DNA from: Amycolatopsis roodepoortensis
GTDB lineage: Bacteria > Actinomycetota > Actinomycetes > Mycobacteriales > Pseudonocardiaceae
DNA: 64,000 nt
Reading direction: 5' to 3'
NCBI RefSeq assembly: GCF_014873915.1
Contig: NZ_JADBEJ010000004.1
Span: 1,240,001 to 1,304,000, forward strand
A model generated the notes under the pieces. The model ran no database searches. It saw only the letters and a program-made list of their open reading frames with translations, and was not told where the DNA came from. The position numbers and the translations under genes were made by a program. This document shows positions 18,101-29,100 of the stretch, piece after piece; position 1 is the first letter of the stretch, and the number at the start of each line of letters is the position of its first letter.

Positions 18101-21100
18101 ACGCGAGGTTCTCGATCGTGGCCACCGGCGCGCCCGCGCCGTCGGCGAGGGTCAGCGCCACATGCCCGTCGGCGCCGGTGACCCGCACCCGCAGCATCGA
18201 CGCCCCCGCCGCGTGCAGGGTCAGCCCGGACCAGGCGAACGGCATGCTGCCGGAGCCCTGGTTGATCGAATCCAGGAACGGGCCGAGCCCGACGGCCTGG
18301 AGCGCGGCGTCGAGCAGGGCCGGATGCAGGCCGTACCCGTCGGTCAGCGACCGGTCCCCGGGCAGCTCGATCTCCGCGAACAGCTCCGCGTCCCCGCGCA
18401 GCCAGACTTTCCGCAGACCGCGGAACACCCCTTCGTACCCGAACGCCAGCACGACCTCCGGGTCGTCGTAATAGCCGCCATCGAAAGGAATCGGCTCCGC
18501 ACCCGCGGGAGGCCATTCGGTCAGCCCGTCGCCGGCGGGCGCGGTGCGCGCCCCCAGGAGCCCGCCGGCGTGGGAACGCCAGCCTCCGACGTCGGCGCCG
18601 TCGGGCCGGGAGAACACCCGGACCGGACGGCTGCCGGAGTCCAGCGGTTCACCGACCAGCACCTGGATCCGCACCCCGCCCTCGTCCGGCAGGGTCAGCG
18701 GGGTCTCCATCGTGAGCTCTTCGATCACGTCGCAGCCGACCTGTTCGCCGGCGGACAGCGCGAGTTCCACGAACGCCGTGCCCGGCAGGATCACCGTGTC
18801 GTGGGCGCGGTGGCCGGCCAGCCAGGGCTGTGCCCGCAACGAGATCCGGCCGGTGAGCACGACACCGCCGCCGTCGGCGAGGGTCAGCGCGGCACCCAGC
18901 AGCGGATGCCCCGACGGGAGCAGACCTGCCGCCTGGACGTCGGCGGTGTCCGCGTCCGGCGCGATCCAGTAGTGCTCGCGCTGGAAGGCGTAGGTCGGCA
19001 GTTCGACGGGCGAGGACGCGACGGGAGGGAGGACCGCCGCCCAATCCACCGGCACCCCTCGGGCATGCAGCGCGCCTACCGCCCGCAGGACGGCTTCGGC
19101 CTCGTCACGGTCGGTGCGCACGGCCGGGATGGCGACCATTCCGGGTTCACCGCCGGCGGGCACCATCGCGGAGAGGACCGCGGCCGGGCCGAGCTCAAGC
19201 AGGGTGGTGATCTTCGCTTCCCGCAGGGTGGCCAGGCCGTCGTGGAACCGGACGGCCGCTCTCGCGTGCTCGACCCAGTACCGGGGAGACGCCAGCAGCT
19301 CCGCCGTCGCCGGTTCCCCGGTCACGTCGGACACGATCGGGATGGACGGCGGATGGTAGGTGAGTTCGCCGAGCAGGGCTTCGAATTCGGCGAGCATCGG
19401 CTCCATCCGCGGAGAATGGAAGGCGTGGCTGACGCGGAGCCGCTTGGTCCGGCGCCCACGGCCTTCCCAAAGCCGTTCGAGACCGGCCAGCGCGTCCTCG
19501 TCCCCGGACAGCACCACGGACTCCGCGGTGTTGATCGCCGCGATCGAGACCCGGTCTTCGAGACCGGCCAGGTCGGGCAGCACCTCCGCTTCGGTCGCGT
19601 CCACCGAGACCATCGCCCCGCCCTCGGGCAACGCCTGCATCAGGCGTCCCCTGGCGGCGATCACCCGGCAGGCGTCGGGCAGGGACCAGACCCCGGCGAC
19701 GTGCGCGGCGGCGATCTCGCCGACCGAATGCCCGAGCAGCTGATCCGGGCGCACCCCCCACGACTCGACGAGCCGGAACAAGGCGACTTCGAAGGCGAAC
19801 AACGCGGGCTGGGTGAATTCGGTGCGGTACAGCAGTTCCGCTTCCGCCGAGCCGGTTTCGGCGAACATGATCTCGCGCAGCGGCCGGGGAAGGTGCTTGT
19901 CGAGTTCGGCGCAGACGGCGTCGAGCGCGGCGGCGAACACGGGGTACTCGGCCGCGAGCCGGTGTCCCATCCCCGGCCGCTGCGCGCCTTGCCCGGTGAA
20001 CAAGAAGGCGAGTGAACCGTTGCCGGTCACGTCTTCGACGACAGCGCCGTTCGTGGTGCCGTCCGCGTAGGCCTTCAGCGCGACGGCGAAGTCTTCGGCG
20101 GTCCTGCCGAACGCCACCGCCCGGTGCCGGAAACCGACCCTCGTGCTGGTCAGCGCGCCCGCGATGTCGGCGGGAGCGTGGTTTTCGGCGAAGGACGCCA
20201 GCCTGGCCGCCTGGCCACGCAGCGCCGCCCCGGTCTTGGCCGAGATCACCCACGGCAGCACCGGAAGCGACCCGGTCGCCGCCACCGGGGCCGCCTCCTC
20301 GGCGGGCGCCTCCTCGATCAGCAGATGGGCGTTCGTGCCGCTGATGCCGAAGGAGGACACACCACCTCGCCGCGGTGTCGTCGTTTCCGGCCACGGCACC
20401 GGTTCGGTGAGCAGTTCGACCGCACCCTTCGTCCAGTCCACTTTGGACGAGGGAGCGTCGACGTGCAGGGTCTTGGGCAGTTCACCGTGCCGCATGGCCA
20501 TGATCAGCTTGATCGCGCCGGCGACCCCCGCCGCGCCCTGGGTGTGCCCGATGTTCGACTTCAGTGAACCGAGCCGCAGCGGACGCTCCGGCGACCGGTC
20601 CTTGCCGTAGGTCGCGATCAGCGCGTTCGCCTCGATCGGATCGCCGAGGGTGGTGCCGGTGCCATGCGCGTCCACCACGTCGACGTCCTGTGTGGACAGT
20701 CCGGCGTCGGCGAGCGCGGCCCGGATCACCCGCTGCTGCGCGGGCCCGCTCGGCGCGGAGAGACCATTGCTCGTCCCGTCCTGGTTCACCGCGGAACCCC
20801 GCAGCAGCGCCAGCACCGGATGCCCGGCGCGACGCGCGTCGGACAGTCGTTCGAGCAGGAGGAGACCGGCGCCCTCGGCCCAGATCGCCCCGTCCGCCCC
20901 GTCGGCGAAGGATTTGCACCTGGCGTCGATCGAGGTCACGCCCTGGCCGCAGAACTCGGTGAAGGTGTCCGGCGTGGCCATCACGGTGATCCCGCCGGCC
21001 AGCGCCATCCCGCACGCGCCCTCGCGCAGCGCGCGAATGGCTTCGTGGATCGCCACCAGCGAAGAGGAACAGGCGGTGTCGACGGTCACCGCCGGCCCTT

Positions 21101-21689
21101 CCAACCCGAAGCAGTAGGAGATCCGCCCCGAGATGACACTCGAACTGTTCCCGGTGATGCCGTGCGGGGAGTACTCCTTCGAGCCCTTCCACACCAGCTC
21201 GTAGTCGTTCCCGGTGGAGCCGACGTAGACCCCGGTCCGGCTGCCGCGCAGTTCGTCCGGATCGATCCCGGCGGACTCCAGCGTCGCCCACGCGACCTCC
21301 AGCAGCACTCGCTGCTGCGGGTCCATCACGAGCGCTTCCCGAGGGGAGATGCCGAAGAAGCCGGCGTCGAAAAGCGCGGCGTCGTGCAGGAAACCGCCCT
21401 CGCGGACGTAGGAGCGACCGGATCTCCCCGCGTCCGGGTCCGGGTCGTAGAGCTCGTCGAGATCCCAGTGCCGGTCGTTCGGGAACGGCGTGATCGCGTC
21501 GCCCCCGTCGCGGACCAGGTCCCACAGCCCGGCCGGGGAGTCGATGCCGCCGGGAAGGCGGCAGCCCATCCCCACGACGGCGATGGGCTCGTGCGCACGG
21601 CCCTCCACCTCGCGAAGCCTGTCCTGGGTACGCCGCAGTTCGGCCGTGACCTTCTTCAGGTACTGGCGGGTCTTGTCCTCTGTAGACAT
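15186..21689 (-). CDS. Type I PKS, fully reducing module: KS-AT-DH-ER-KR-ACP
   Basis: A 2167-aa single module with an N-terminal docking helix ([19 protein letters not shown]). KS Cys207 (TACSSS). AT Ser655 (GHSVGE) with HAFH, predicted malonyl-CoA. DH His960 and Asp1127 are present, but the HxxxGxxxxP motif reads [10 protein letters not shown], so Gly is Asp. The ER NADPH loop [12 protein letters not shown] is near residue 1530. KR catalytic Tyr1860, with LAD at the LDD position (B-type-like). ACP Ser2038 (GFDSLT), then an acidic C-terminal docking tail. It gives a saturated two-carbon extension if DH works. The ATG at 21689 follows GGAG; it lies 34 bp after the P450 gene. Confidence 0.95.
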   Translation of the reverse strand: MSTEDKTRQYLKKVTAELRRTQDRLREVEGRAHEPIAVVGMGCRLPGGIDSPAGLWDLVRDGGDAITPFPNDRHWDLDELYDPDPDAGRSGRSYVREGGFLHDAALFDAGFFGISPREALVMDPQQRVLLEVAWATLESAGIDPDELRGSRTGVYVGSTGNDYELVWKGSKEYSPHGITGNSSSVISGRISYCFGLEGPAVTVDTACSSSLVAIHEAIRALREGACGMALAGGITVMATPDTFTEFCGQGVTSIDARCKSFADGADGAIWAEGAGLLLLERLSDARRAGHPVLALLRGSAVNQDGTSNGLSAPSGPAQQRVIRAALADAGLSTQDVDVVDAHGTGTTLGDPIEANALIATYGKDRSPERPLRLGSLKSNIGHTQGAAGVAGAIKLIMAMRHGELPKTLHVDAPSSKVDWTKGAVELLTEPVPWPETTTPRRGGVSSFGISGTNAHLLIEEAPAEEAAPVAATGSLPVLPWVISAKTGAALRGQAARLASFAENHAPADIAGALTSTRVGFRHRAVAFGRTAEDFAVALKAYADGTTNGAVVEDVTGNGSLAFLFTGQGAQRPGMGHRLAAEYPVFAAALDAVCAELDKHLPRPLREIMFAETGSAEAELLYRTEFTQPALFAFEVALFRLVESWGVRPDQLLGHSVGEIAAAHVAGVWSLPDACRVIAARGRLMQALPEGGAMVSVDATEAEVLPDLAGLEDRVSIAAINTAESVVLSGDEDALAGLERLWEGRGRRTKRLRVSHAFHSPRMEPMLAEFEALLGELTYHPPSIPIVSDVTGEPATAELLASPRYWVEHARAAVRFHDGLATLREAKITTLLELGPAAVLSAMVPAGGEPGMVAIPAVRTDRDEAEAVLRAVGALHARGVPVDWAAVLPPVASSPVELPTYAFQREHYWIAPDADTADVQAAGLLPSGHPLLGAALTLADGGGVVLTGRISLRAQPWLAGHRAHDTVILPGTAFVELALSAGEQVGCDVIEELTMETPLTLPDEGGVRIQVLVGEPLDSGSRPVRVFSRPDGADVGGWRSHAGGLLGARTAPAGDGLTEWPPAGAEPIPFDGGYYDDPEVVLAFGYEGVFRGLRKVWLRGDAELFAEIELPGDRSLTDGYGLHPALLDAALQAVGLGPFLDSINQGSGSMPFAWSGLTLHAAGASMLRVRVTGADGHVALTLADGAGAPVATIENLAWRPVAERSALGAPDVDDSLYGLDWVPARGPAAAGAGGHVLLDSGSAGLAALIAAGGPVPETVVVPVSTKDGSVVPSAREALTEVTEVLRAWLAEERFADAKLVLSTRGAVAAVAGDRIDLTIAGIWGVARSAQAEHPGRIVLLDTDGPIDDAIPVALATSEAQIAVRAGTALIPRLHPVAADGLLPVPAEPAWRLDSTGHGTLDNLALLPCPEVLGPLGPLDVRVGIRAAGVNFRDVLVALGMYPGKAVPGAEAAGVVLETGDGVSDLSPGDPVFGVFTGAMGPVAVTDHRLIAPIPQDWSYEAAASVPITFLTAYYGLTDLAGLRRGESVLIHSGAGGVGIAAIQLAKHLGAEVFATASEGKWDTLRGLGLDDAHIASSRTVEFETRFRETTGGRGVDVVLNSLTGEFLEASLRLLAPGGRFLEIGKADVRDPEAVAAAHPGVRYHSYDLVASAGEDRVREMLDEVSALFGRGVLTLPPRRAYDLRRAGEALRHVSQAKHVGKVVLTVPREPEPDGTILVTGGTGWLGGLIAEHLARRGARHLTLLSRRGDGTPGVGELIAKLSGLGAEVTVVKGDVADRGDVEAALAAVPPEHPLTAVVHAAGVLADGVVATLTGEQLDATLRPKLDGTWHLHELTKDLDLAAFVCFSSAAGIFGAAGQGAYAAANSFADALMNWRRDTGLPGTSLAWGLWAPGDDSAERGGMAGGLSAADWARMGRTGVRGLTAKQGLALWDAAQESDRALLAPLGLDLGTISGLGDGIPPLLRDVVRGSARRVAAGRRQDTPTESPDALIRRLGSLPEAQRERQLVSLVRSHLAAVLGYASGDEVPTETPFRELGFDSLTSVELRNRLTAATGLRLPPTLVFDHPTANALAGYLGTEIAGSGAPAAPAPSPALAQLTALERTVAELDEDAEVRPTLSARVRALLTQLEGESSGDAEDTLRSASVDELFDFVDREFGRASDDDETVGA

Positions 21690-21723
21690 CAAAGCTCCAG
21701 TTTCGGTGTTGTCGCCGGAGGGC

Positions 21724-23001
21724 TCAGCGCGAGACGCGGACGGTCATCTTCCGCAGGCCGCGGACGACCACGTGGCGGCGGTATTCCAGCGAACCCTCGT
21801 CGACCTCGAAATCGGTGAAGCGTTCGGCGACGGCACGGAAGGAGAGTTCGGCTTCGAGCTTGGTGAGACTGGAACCGATGCAGAAATGCGGGCCCGCGCC
21901 GAAGGCCAGTTGCATGCGCTTGGTGGTACGGGAGATCAGGAACCGGTCCGCCTCGGGGAATTCGGCCTCGTCCCGGTTCGCGGCGGCGAGCAGGAGGATC
22001 ACCACGGTCCCGGCGTCGACGTCGAGCCCGGCGACCGTGGTCGGGCTCAGCGCGACCCTGGCGGTCAGCTGGACCGGCGCGTCGTAACGGAGCACCTCGT
22101 CGGCCATCGGCGCGGCCAGCGCCGGGTCGGCCCGCAGCAGTGCCAGCTGGTCGCGATTGCGGTGCAGGGCGAGGATCCCGTTCGAGATGAGGTTCGTGAC
22201 CGACTCGTGCGCGGCGGCGAACAACGTGACGAGCACGTTCGTCACCTCGTGCCGGGCGAGGGTCTGCCCGCGGTCCTCCGTCCGGATGAGACTGGACACG
22301 AGGTCGTCGCCCGGGTCGCGGCGGCGTTTGAAGATCAGGTCGGCGAAATAGGCGTGCATCGACGCGCACGTGCGGTCGACCACGGCCAGTTCCTCCGGCG
22401 AAAGCAGGCCCAGCCGCCGGAACCCGGCGACCAGCGTGGGAAGCTCGGTCGCGAGCGCGAGGTCGTCCGACCACTCCTTGAGAACGTCCACATCGGACAT
22501 CGGGACGTCGAGGAGCTCGCAGATGATCCTGATGGAAAGCAGATTGGCGAAATCGCCGACCGCGTCGAATTCGGTCGCGCCGGCGATTTCCGAAAACAGT
22601 TCGTCGACGATGTTCTCGATCCACGGGCGGTAGCGCGCGGTGATCCTCGGCGTGAAGGCCTTCGAGATCAGCCGCCGCTGCCTGCCGTGGTCACCGCCGT
22701 CCATGAAGAAGATCGAGTCGAGAACCTGTTTCGCGCCACTGTTCGGCACCAGGCCACGCAAGCCGGGCGAGTCCAAGGTGTCGTTGCCCATCGCGGGATT
22801 CCGCATCACGTCGAGACAACTCGCGTAGTCGCCGACGACCACCGTGCCGTCCGGCGTCACGAGCGGGCTCGCGGCCCGCAGCCTGGCCAGGGTCGGATGC
22901 GGATCGATCCGCATCGCCGGGTCCAGCAGCACGTGGAGCGGATTCCCCGGTTCCGCCACCCGTTCGCGTTCGTCGAGCGAAGTCGTTCCGACGTCGGTCA
23001 T
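21724..23001 (-). CDS. Cytochrome P450
   Basis: A 425-aa bacterial P450. The I-helix oxygen-activation motif is AAAHES (Ser where Thr is usual), the K-helix ExxR is in ADEVLR, and the haem-Cys loop is [10 protein letters not shown]. The ATG at 23001 gives a normal N-terminus; the longer frame to 23055 has no support and would intrude into the divergent promoter region. It is first in the operon with the two minus-strand PKS genes, so it probably hydroxylates or epoxidises the polyketide or its aryl starter during or after assembly. Redox partners are not in the window. Confidence 0.92.
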   Translation of the reverse strand: MTDVGTTSLDERERVAEPGNPLHVLLDPAMRIDPHPTLARLRAASPLVTPDGTVVVGDYASCLDVMRNPAMGNDTLDSPGLRGLVPNSGAKQVLDSIFFMDGGDHGRQRRLISKAFTPRITARYRPWIENIVDELFSEIAGATEFDAVGDFANLLSIRIICELLDVPMSDVDVLKEWSDDLALATELPTLVAGFRRLGLLSPEELAVVDRTCASMHAYFADLIFKRRRDPGDDLVSSLIRTEDRGQTLARHEVTNVLVTLFAAAHESVTNLISNGILALHRNRDQLALLRADPALAAPMADEVLRYDAPVQLTARVALSPTTVAGLDVDAGTVVILLLAAANRDEAEFPEADRFLISRTTKRMQLAFGAGPHFCIGSSLTKLEAELSFRAVAERFTDFEVDEGSLEYRRHVVVRGLRKMTVRVSR

Positions 23002-23182
23002 TCTCAGCGCCCCCGGAGGTCGAGTCGATGGACGCCACTCTGCCCGCCGCGCCACCGGGGGCGCACCTCCGTCTTTGCTCCGCTGCCAGGCTCATGACCA
23101 GGTAATACCTCAGTTCTTCCGATGTGCCGGATGCGCCCGGAGAACTGGCTCGCGCTTCGGCGGCGGACGTAGTTTCGGAGCC
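23002..23182. promoter_or_regulatory. Divergent promoter region of the PKS locus
   Basis: 181 bp between the start of the P450 (minus) and the start of the large PKS (plus). It is the only place from which both PKS transcripts can begin. A TAATAC at about 23104 could be a -10 element for the plus strand, but I see no convincing -35, and no operator palindrome is obvious. Confidence 0.5.
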
Positions 23183-26100
23183 ATGTCCGCATATTCTGGT
23201 GGGGAAGTTTTCACGCGGTCCGGATCGGTCGCGATCGTCGGCATGGCCTGCCGGGTCGCGGGAGCGGCGGACGTTTCCGAGTTCTGGGACGTCCTGCGCG
23301 CGGCGAGGGACATGGTCACCGAGGTTCCCGGCGACCGCTGGGATTCCGGCGGTGCCGCCGGTTCGCGGCATGGCTCGTTCGTGGCGGACGTCGAGGAGTT
23401 CGACGCGGCGTTCTTCGGGGTGTCACCGCGCGAAGCGGCGGTGCTCGACCCGCAGCAGCGGCTCGCGCTCGAACTCGCCTGGGCGGCGATGGAAGACGCC
23501 CGCCTGGTCCCCGCCACGCTGCGCGGCCAGGACTGCGGCATGTTCCTCGGCGCGATGCGGGACGACTACGCGCGGCTGGCCCAGGAACTCGACGTGACCA
23601 CCCAGCACAGTTTCACCGGCCTCCAGCGCGGGCTGATCGCCAACCGGGTGTCCTACTTCGCCGGCCTGCGCGGCCCGAGTATCACCGTCGACAGTGGACA
23701 GTCTTCGTCCCTGGTCGCCGTGCACCTGGCCACGCGGAGCCTGCTCTCCGGCGAATCCACCATCGCGCTGGCGGGCGGGGTGAACCTGAACCTGGTCCCG
23801 GCGAGCGCGCGCGAGGCCGAGAAGTTCGGCGGCCTGTCCGCGAGCGGCCGCTGCCGCACCTTCGACGCGGCCGCGGACGGCTTCGTGCGGGGCGAAGGCG
23901 GCGGCATCGTCGTGCTCAAACCGCTGGACGCCGCGATCGCCGACGGCGACCGGATCTACGCGGTGATCGCGGGCAGCGCGGTCAACAACGACGGCGGCGG
24001 CGCCGGCCTCACCGTGCCCGACCGGGCAGCCCAGGAACAGGTACTGGCCCAGGCACTCGAAAGCACCGGTCTCGCCCCGGACGACGTCGGCTACGTCGAA
24101 CTGCACGGGACCGGGACCAAGGTCGGCGACCCGATCGAGGCCGCGGCACTGGGCGCCGTATACGGCCGTGACCGGTCGGCACCGTTGCCCGTGGGGTCGG
24201 TGAAGACGAACCTCGGACATCTCGAGGCCGCGGCCGGGGTGATCGGGCTGATCAAGGCGACCCTCGCCGTCCACCACGGGGAAATCCCGCCCAGCCTGCA
24301 CTTCCGCGAGCCGAATCCGCGGATTCCGTTGGAAGACTTGAAGTTGCGCGTCTGTACCGAAGCGACCGCCTGGGACGGCGACGAACGTGCCGCCGGTGTC
24401 ACCTCGCTCGGGATGGGCGGCACGAACTGTCACGTCGTGCTCGGCGCGGCTCCGGAGACTGCACCGCGCACCACCGTAACCGCTCCGCCGTCCGCGGCTT
24501 GCGTGGTTTCCGGCCGGACACCGGCCGCGCTGCGCGCACAGGTCGCCAGGCTGAAGGCGCATCTCCTCACACGCCCGGACCAGGACTTCGCGGAGATCGC
24601 CTGGTCGCTGGCCACCACGCGGACCGCCTTCGAGTACCGGGCCGCCGTCGTCGCGGGCGATCGGGCGGAGCTGCTGGCCGCGCTGGACGAGGTGGACACC
24701 GAGGTGCCGGAAGCCGATCCCGGCTGGTCCGCGGAGCTGCGGTTCGGCTCGGCGCCCGTCGACTTCGGCGATTCACCCGACGTGTTCCCGGCGTTCGCCA
24801 CGGCGTTCGACGAAGCTCTCGCGCTCTTCGGCGACCGGAGCGGGGACCCGGCGGCCCGGACCTTCGCTTCCCAGGTCGCGACCCACCGGCTGCTGACCGC
24901 CTCGGGAATCGAGCCGGAATCCGTTTCCGGCGAGGGGATCGGCGGGTTCGCGGCGGCGTATGTCACCCGGACGATCCCGGCGGACGAGGTGGCCGAAGCG
25001 GTTCTCACCGCGCCTGAACGCGCGGGCGAACCCGTCGTGCTCCTTTCCTCGGGCGGACGGGAAATCCCGCTCGGGCCTGGCGCCAGGGCCTTCCTCGCCG
25101 CGGTGGCTTCCGCGTACGTCGAAGGCGCTTCCGTGGACTGGACCGCGCTGTTCCCCGGCGGACGACCGGCGACCGTGGACCTTCCCGGTTACGCCTTCCA
25201 GCGCGAACGCCACTGGCTCGACACGCTCCCCTCCGCCGACGCGGCGTCCACAGTGGACATCGAGCACACGATCGCCGGGGCCGTGCTCGGCCACGCGGCG
25301 GCGGTGCTCGGACTCGACGACGGGGAAGGCACTTCCCCCGGCCGTCTGTTCACCGAGCTGGGCTTCGACTCGATCATGGGCGCGGAACTGGCCAGGCGGC
25401 TCACCGAGGCGCTGGGCGTGACCGTGCCCGAGACGGTGATCTTCGACCACCCCACCCCCGAAGAACTGATCCGCCACCTGGGTTCGCTGCTGTCCGGCGA
25501 GGAACAGGAGCGCCGTCCCCCCGCGACGGTGTCCGAGCCCGCCGAGGCCCACGAGCCGATCGCCATCATCGGCATGGCCTGCGCATTCCCCGGCGGGGTG
25601 ACCGATCCGGAAGGGCTCTGGCGGCTGGCGGCCGAAGGCACCGACGCGATCGGTGAACTCCCCCGCGACCGCGGCTGGGACGTCGACTCGCTCTACGACC
25701 CGGATCCGGGCAGGCAGGGGCATTCCGTCACCCGCAACGGCGGTTTCCTCTACGACGCGGCCGAATTCGACGCGGGGTTCTTCGGCATCTCGCCGCGGGA
25801 GGCGCTGACCACCGACCCGCAGCAGCGCCTGCTGCTGTCCGCCGCCTGGGAAGCGTTCGAGGACGCGGGAATCGTGCCGGCGAGCCTGCGCGGCAGCCGT
25901 ACCGCGGTGTTCGCCGGTGTCATGCATCACGACTACGCGCCGCGCGTGCACACCGTGCCGGACGGACTCGAAGGGCACCTGATCACCGGGAACACCTCCA
26001 GCGTGGTCTCCGGGCGACTGTCCTATGTGTTCGGTCTGCACGGCCCTTCGGTGACGGTGGACACGGCCTGCTCCTCGTCGCTCACCGCGCTCCATCTCGC

Positions 26101-29100
26101 GGCGCGATCACTACGCTCGGGGGACAGCGATCTGGCGCTCGCCGGCGGTGTCACCGTGATGGCGACGCCGGAGATGTTCGTCGAGTTCTCCCGCCTGCGG
26201 GGCCTCGCCCCGGACGGCCGCTGCAAGTCCTTCTCCACGTCGGCGGACGGCACCGCATGGGCGGAAGGCGTCGGTGTGCTCGTGGTCGAGCGGCTCTCCG
26301 ACGCACGACGGAACGGACACCGCGTACTCGCCCTGCTGCGGGGCTCGGCGGTCAACTCCGACGGCGCTTCGAACGGGCTCTCCGCGCCGAGCGGCCCGGC
26401 GCAGGAGCGGGTGATCCTGGACGCGCTCGCCGACGCGGGTCTTCGTGCCTCGGACGTGGACGCCGTCGAGGCGCACGGCACGGGCACCACCCTCGGCGAC
26501 CCGATCGAGGCGCAGGCGCTGCTCGCCACCTACGGCCAGGCACGCCCGGCGGGCCGTCCGCTGCTGCTCGGTTCGCTCAAGTCGAACCTCGGCCACGCCC
26601 AGGCCGCGGCCGGCGTCGGCGGCGTGATCAAGATGGTCCAGGCGATGCGGCACGGAATACTGCCGAAACTGCTGCACCTGGACGAGCCGACCCGGCACGT
26701 GGACTGGTCGGCGGGCCGGGTCGAACTGCTCGCGGAGCACACGCCGTGGCCGGACACCGGCCGCAAGCGCCGTGCCGCGGTGTCGTCGTTCGGGATCAGC
26801 GGGACCAACGCCCACGTCGTACTCGAAGAGGCCCCGGACGAGCCCGGAACGGCCGCGCGGACCGCTTCGGTGGTACCGCTGATGCTTTCGGCGAACGGCG
26901 AAGAAGCGCTGAAGGACCAAGCGGGACGGCTTCGCGACCGCCTCGAAGCCGACCCCGGGCTCGACGTCTACGACGCCGGTTTCACCTTGGCGGGCGCGAG
27001 GACCCGTTTCGCTCATCGGGCGGCCGTGGTGGGAAGCGATCGCGAGGAACTCCTCCGCGGCCTCACCGCGCTCGCCGCCGGGGAATCGGCGGCGGAGGTC
27101 CTCACCGGCGCGGACAAGGCCGATCCGCGGCCGGTGTTCGTGTTCCCCGGCCAGGGCAGCCAATGGGTCGGGATGGCCAAGGAACTGCTGGACACCAGCC
27201 CGGTGTTCGCCGAACGCATGGCGGACTGCGGACGGGCGCTCGAACCACACGTGGACTGGCTCCTGCCGGAGGCGCTGGCCGACAAGGCCGCGCTGGACCG
27301 GGTCGACGTCGTCCAGCCGGTGCTGTGGGCGGTGATGGTCTCGATCGCCGCGCTGTGGGAGTCGCACGGGGTGCGGCCCGCCGCCGTCGTCGGCCATTCG
27401 CAAGGCGAGATCGCGGCGGCGACCGCGGCCGGCGCATTGTCCCTTGAGGACGGCGCGCGAGTGGTCGCGTTGCGCAGCAAGGCGATCCGGGCGATCTCCG
27501 GCCGCGGCGGGATGCTTTCGGTGGCACTGCCGCGGGCGGAGGCCGGGCGGAGGATCGAGCGCTGGAACGGCCGGGTGTCGATCGCGGCGGCGAACGGGCC
27601 GTCGGCGACGGTGCTCTCGGGCGATCCGGCCGCGCTGGACGAATTGGCCGCGGAACTCGGCGAAGCGGGCGTCCGGGTCAGGCGGCTTCCGGTCGACTAC
27701 GCGTCCCATTCCGCCCATGTCGAGGAACTCCACGCTCCGCTGCTCGAACTGCTCGCGGAGCTGGCTCCGCGAACTAGCGGAATACCGTTCCATTCGACGT
27801 TGACCGGCGGCCTGATCGACACCGCCGTCCTGGACGCGGGATACTGGTACCGGAACCTCCGGAACCCGGTCGAGTTCGACCGGGTGATCCGGGCGCTGGC
27901 GGACGAAGGACACGCGCTGTTCGTCGAATGCAGCCCGCATCCCGTGCTCACCGTGGGACTCCAGGAAATCCTGGACGAGTCGGCGCGGGAGGGTGTCGCG
28001 CTGGGTTCCTTGAGGCGGGGCGAAGGCGGCCTCCCCCGCTTCCGGCGCTCGCTCGCCGAAGCGGCGGTGTACGGGGCCGACGTCGGGTGGGACACCGTCT
28101 TCCCCGGGGGCAGGCTCGTGTCGTTGCCCGCCTATGCCTTCCAGACGGAGCGTTTCTGGCTCACGCCCTCCACAGGGGCCGCCGGGTCGGCGTCGCTGGG
28201 CCTGCGGGACGCGGGCCATCCCCTGCTCGGCGCCATGGTGACCCTCGCGGACGGCGACGGATCGCTGTGGACCGGCAGGCTTTCGCTGTCGACCCATCCT
28301 TGGCTGGCCGACCACGCCGTGAACGGCACTGTTCTCCTGCCCGGAGCGGCCTTCGTGGAGCTGGCTTTGCACGCCGGTGACCGGATCGGCTGCCGCCGGG
28401 TGGACGAGCTGGCCTTGGAGAGCCCGCTGATCATCCCGGCCGACGGCGCCGTCGAAATCCAGCTCGCGGTCACCGCGGGCGAACCAGGACGACGAAGCTT
28501 CACCGTCCACTCGCGGCCCGCGGATTCCGACGGCGAATCGGGCTGGGTCCGCCACGCCACCGGGTCCCTCGCCACTCCCACCGCACCCGCGCGGGATCCG
28601 CGAGAGTGGCCGCCGCCGGGAGCGGAACCCGTCGACCTGGACGGGGCTTACGCGCGCCTCGCCGACATCGGTTACGAATACGGCCCCGCTTTCCAGGGAC
28701 TTCGCGCCTTGTGGCGGCTCGGCGAGGAGCTGTACGCGGAGGTCGCGCTGCCAGGCGAATCGACTGAAGGATTCGGCATCCACCCCGCGCTGCTCGACGC
28801 TTCCCTGCACGCGATCCTCGCCGGCCGGACGGGCGACGACACCGTCCGGCTTCCCTTCGCCTGGACGTCGGTCGATCTTCACGCCACCGGCTCGACCTTC
28901 CTCCGGGTGCACGTCACCCCGGCTGGAGACGACGCGGTCACCCTGACCCTGTCCGACGGGGCGGGCGATCCCGTCGCGACGATCGAATCGCTCACCCTCC
29001 GGCAGGTCGACCTCGCCAAGCTCGCCGGGCCGCGGGCGAATCGCACCCTGCTGCGGGTGGACTGGATCCCGGCTCCGGAGGCACGGGCGGAGACCCCCTC

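Noticed and set aside
16197-20015. 1272-codon plus-strand ORF inside the reducing PKS module
   Set aside because: A frame shadow of the minus-strand PKS: Arg/Gly/Gln/Asp-rich repetitive text, no domain, no ribosome-binding site.
22844-23182. N-terminal extension of the large PKS to 22844
   Set aside because: The extra 113 residues run antisense through the P450 gene and show no docking or KS sequence; ATG 23183 has a ribosome-binding site and starts right before the KS.
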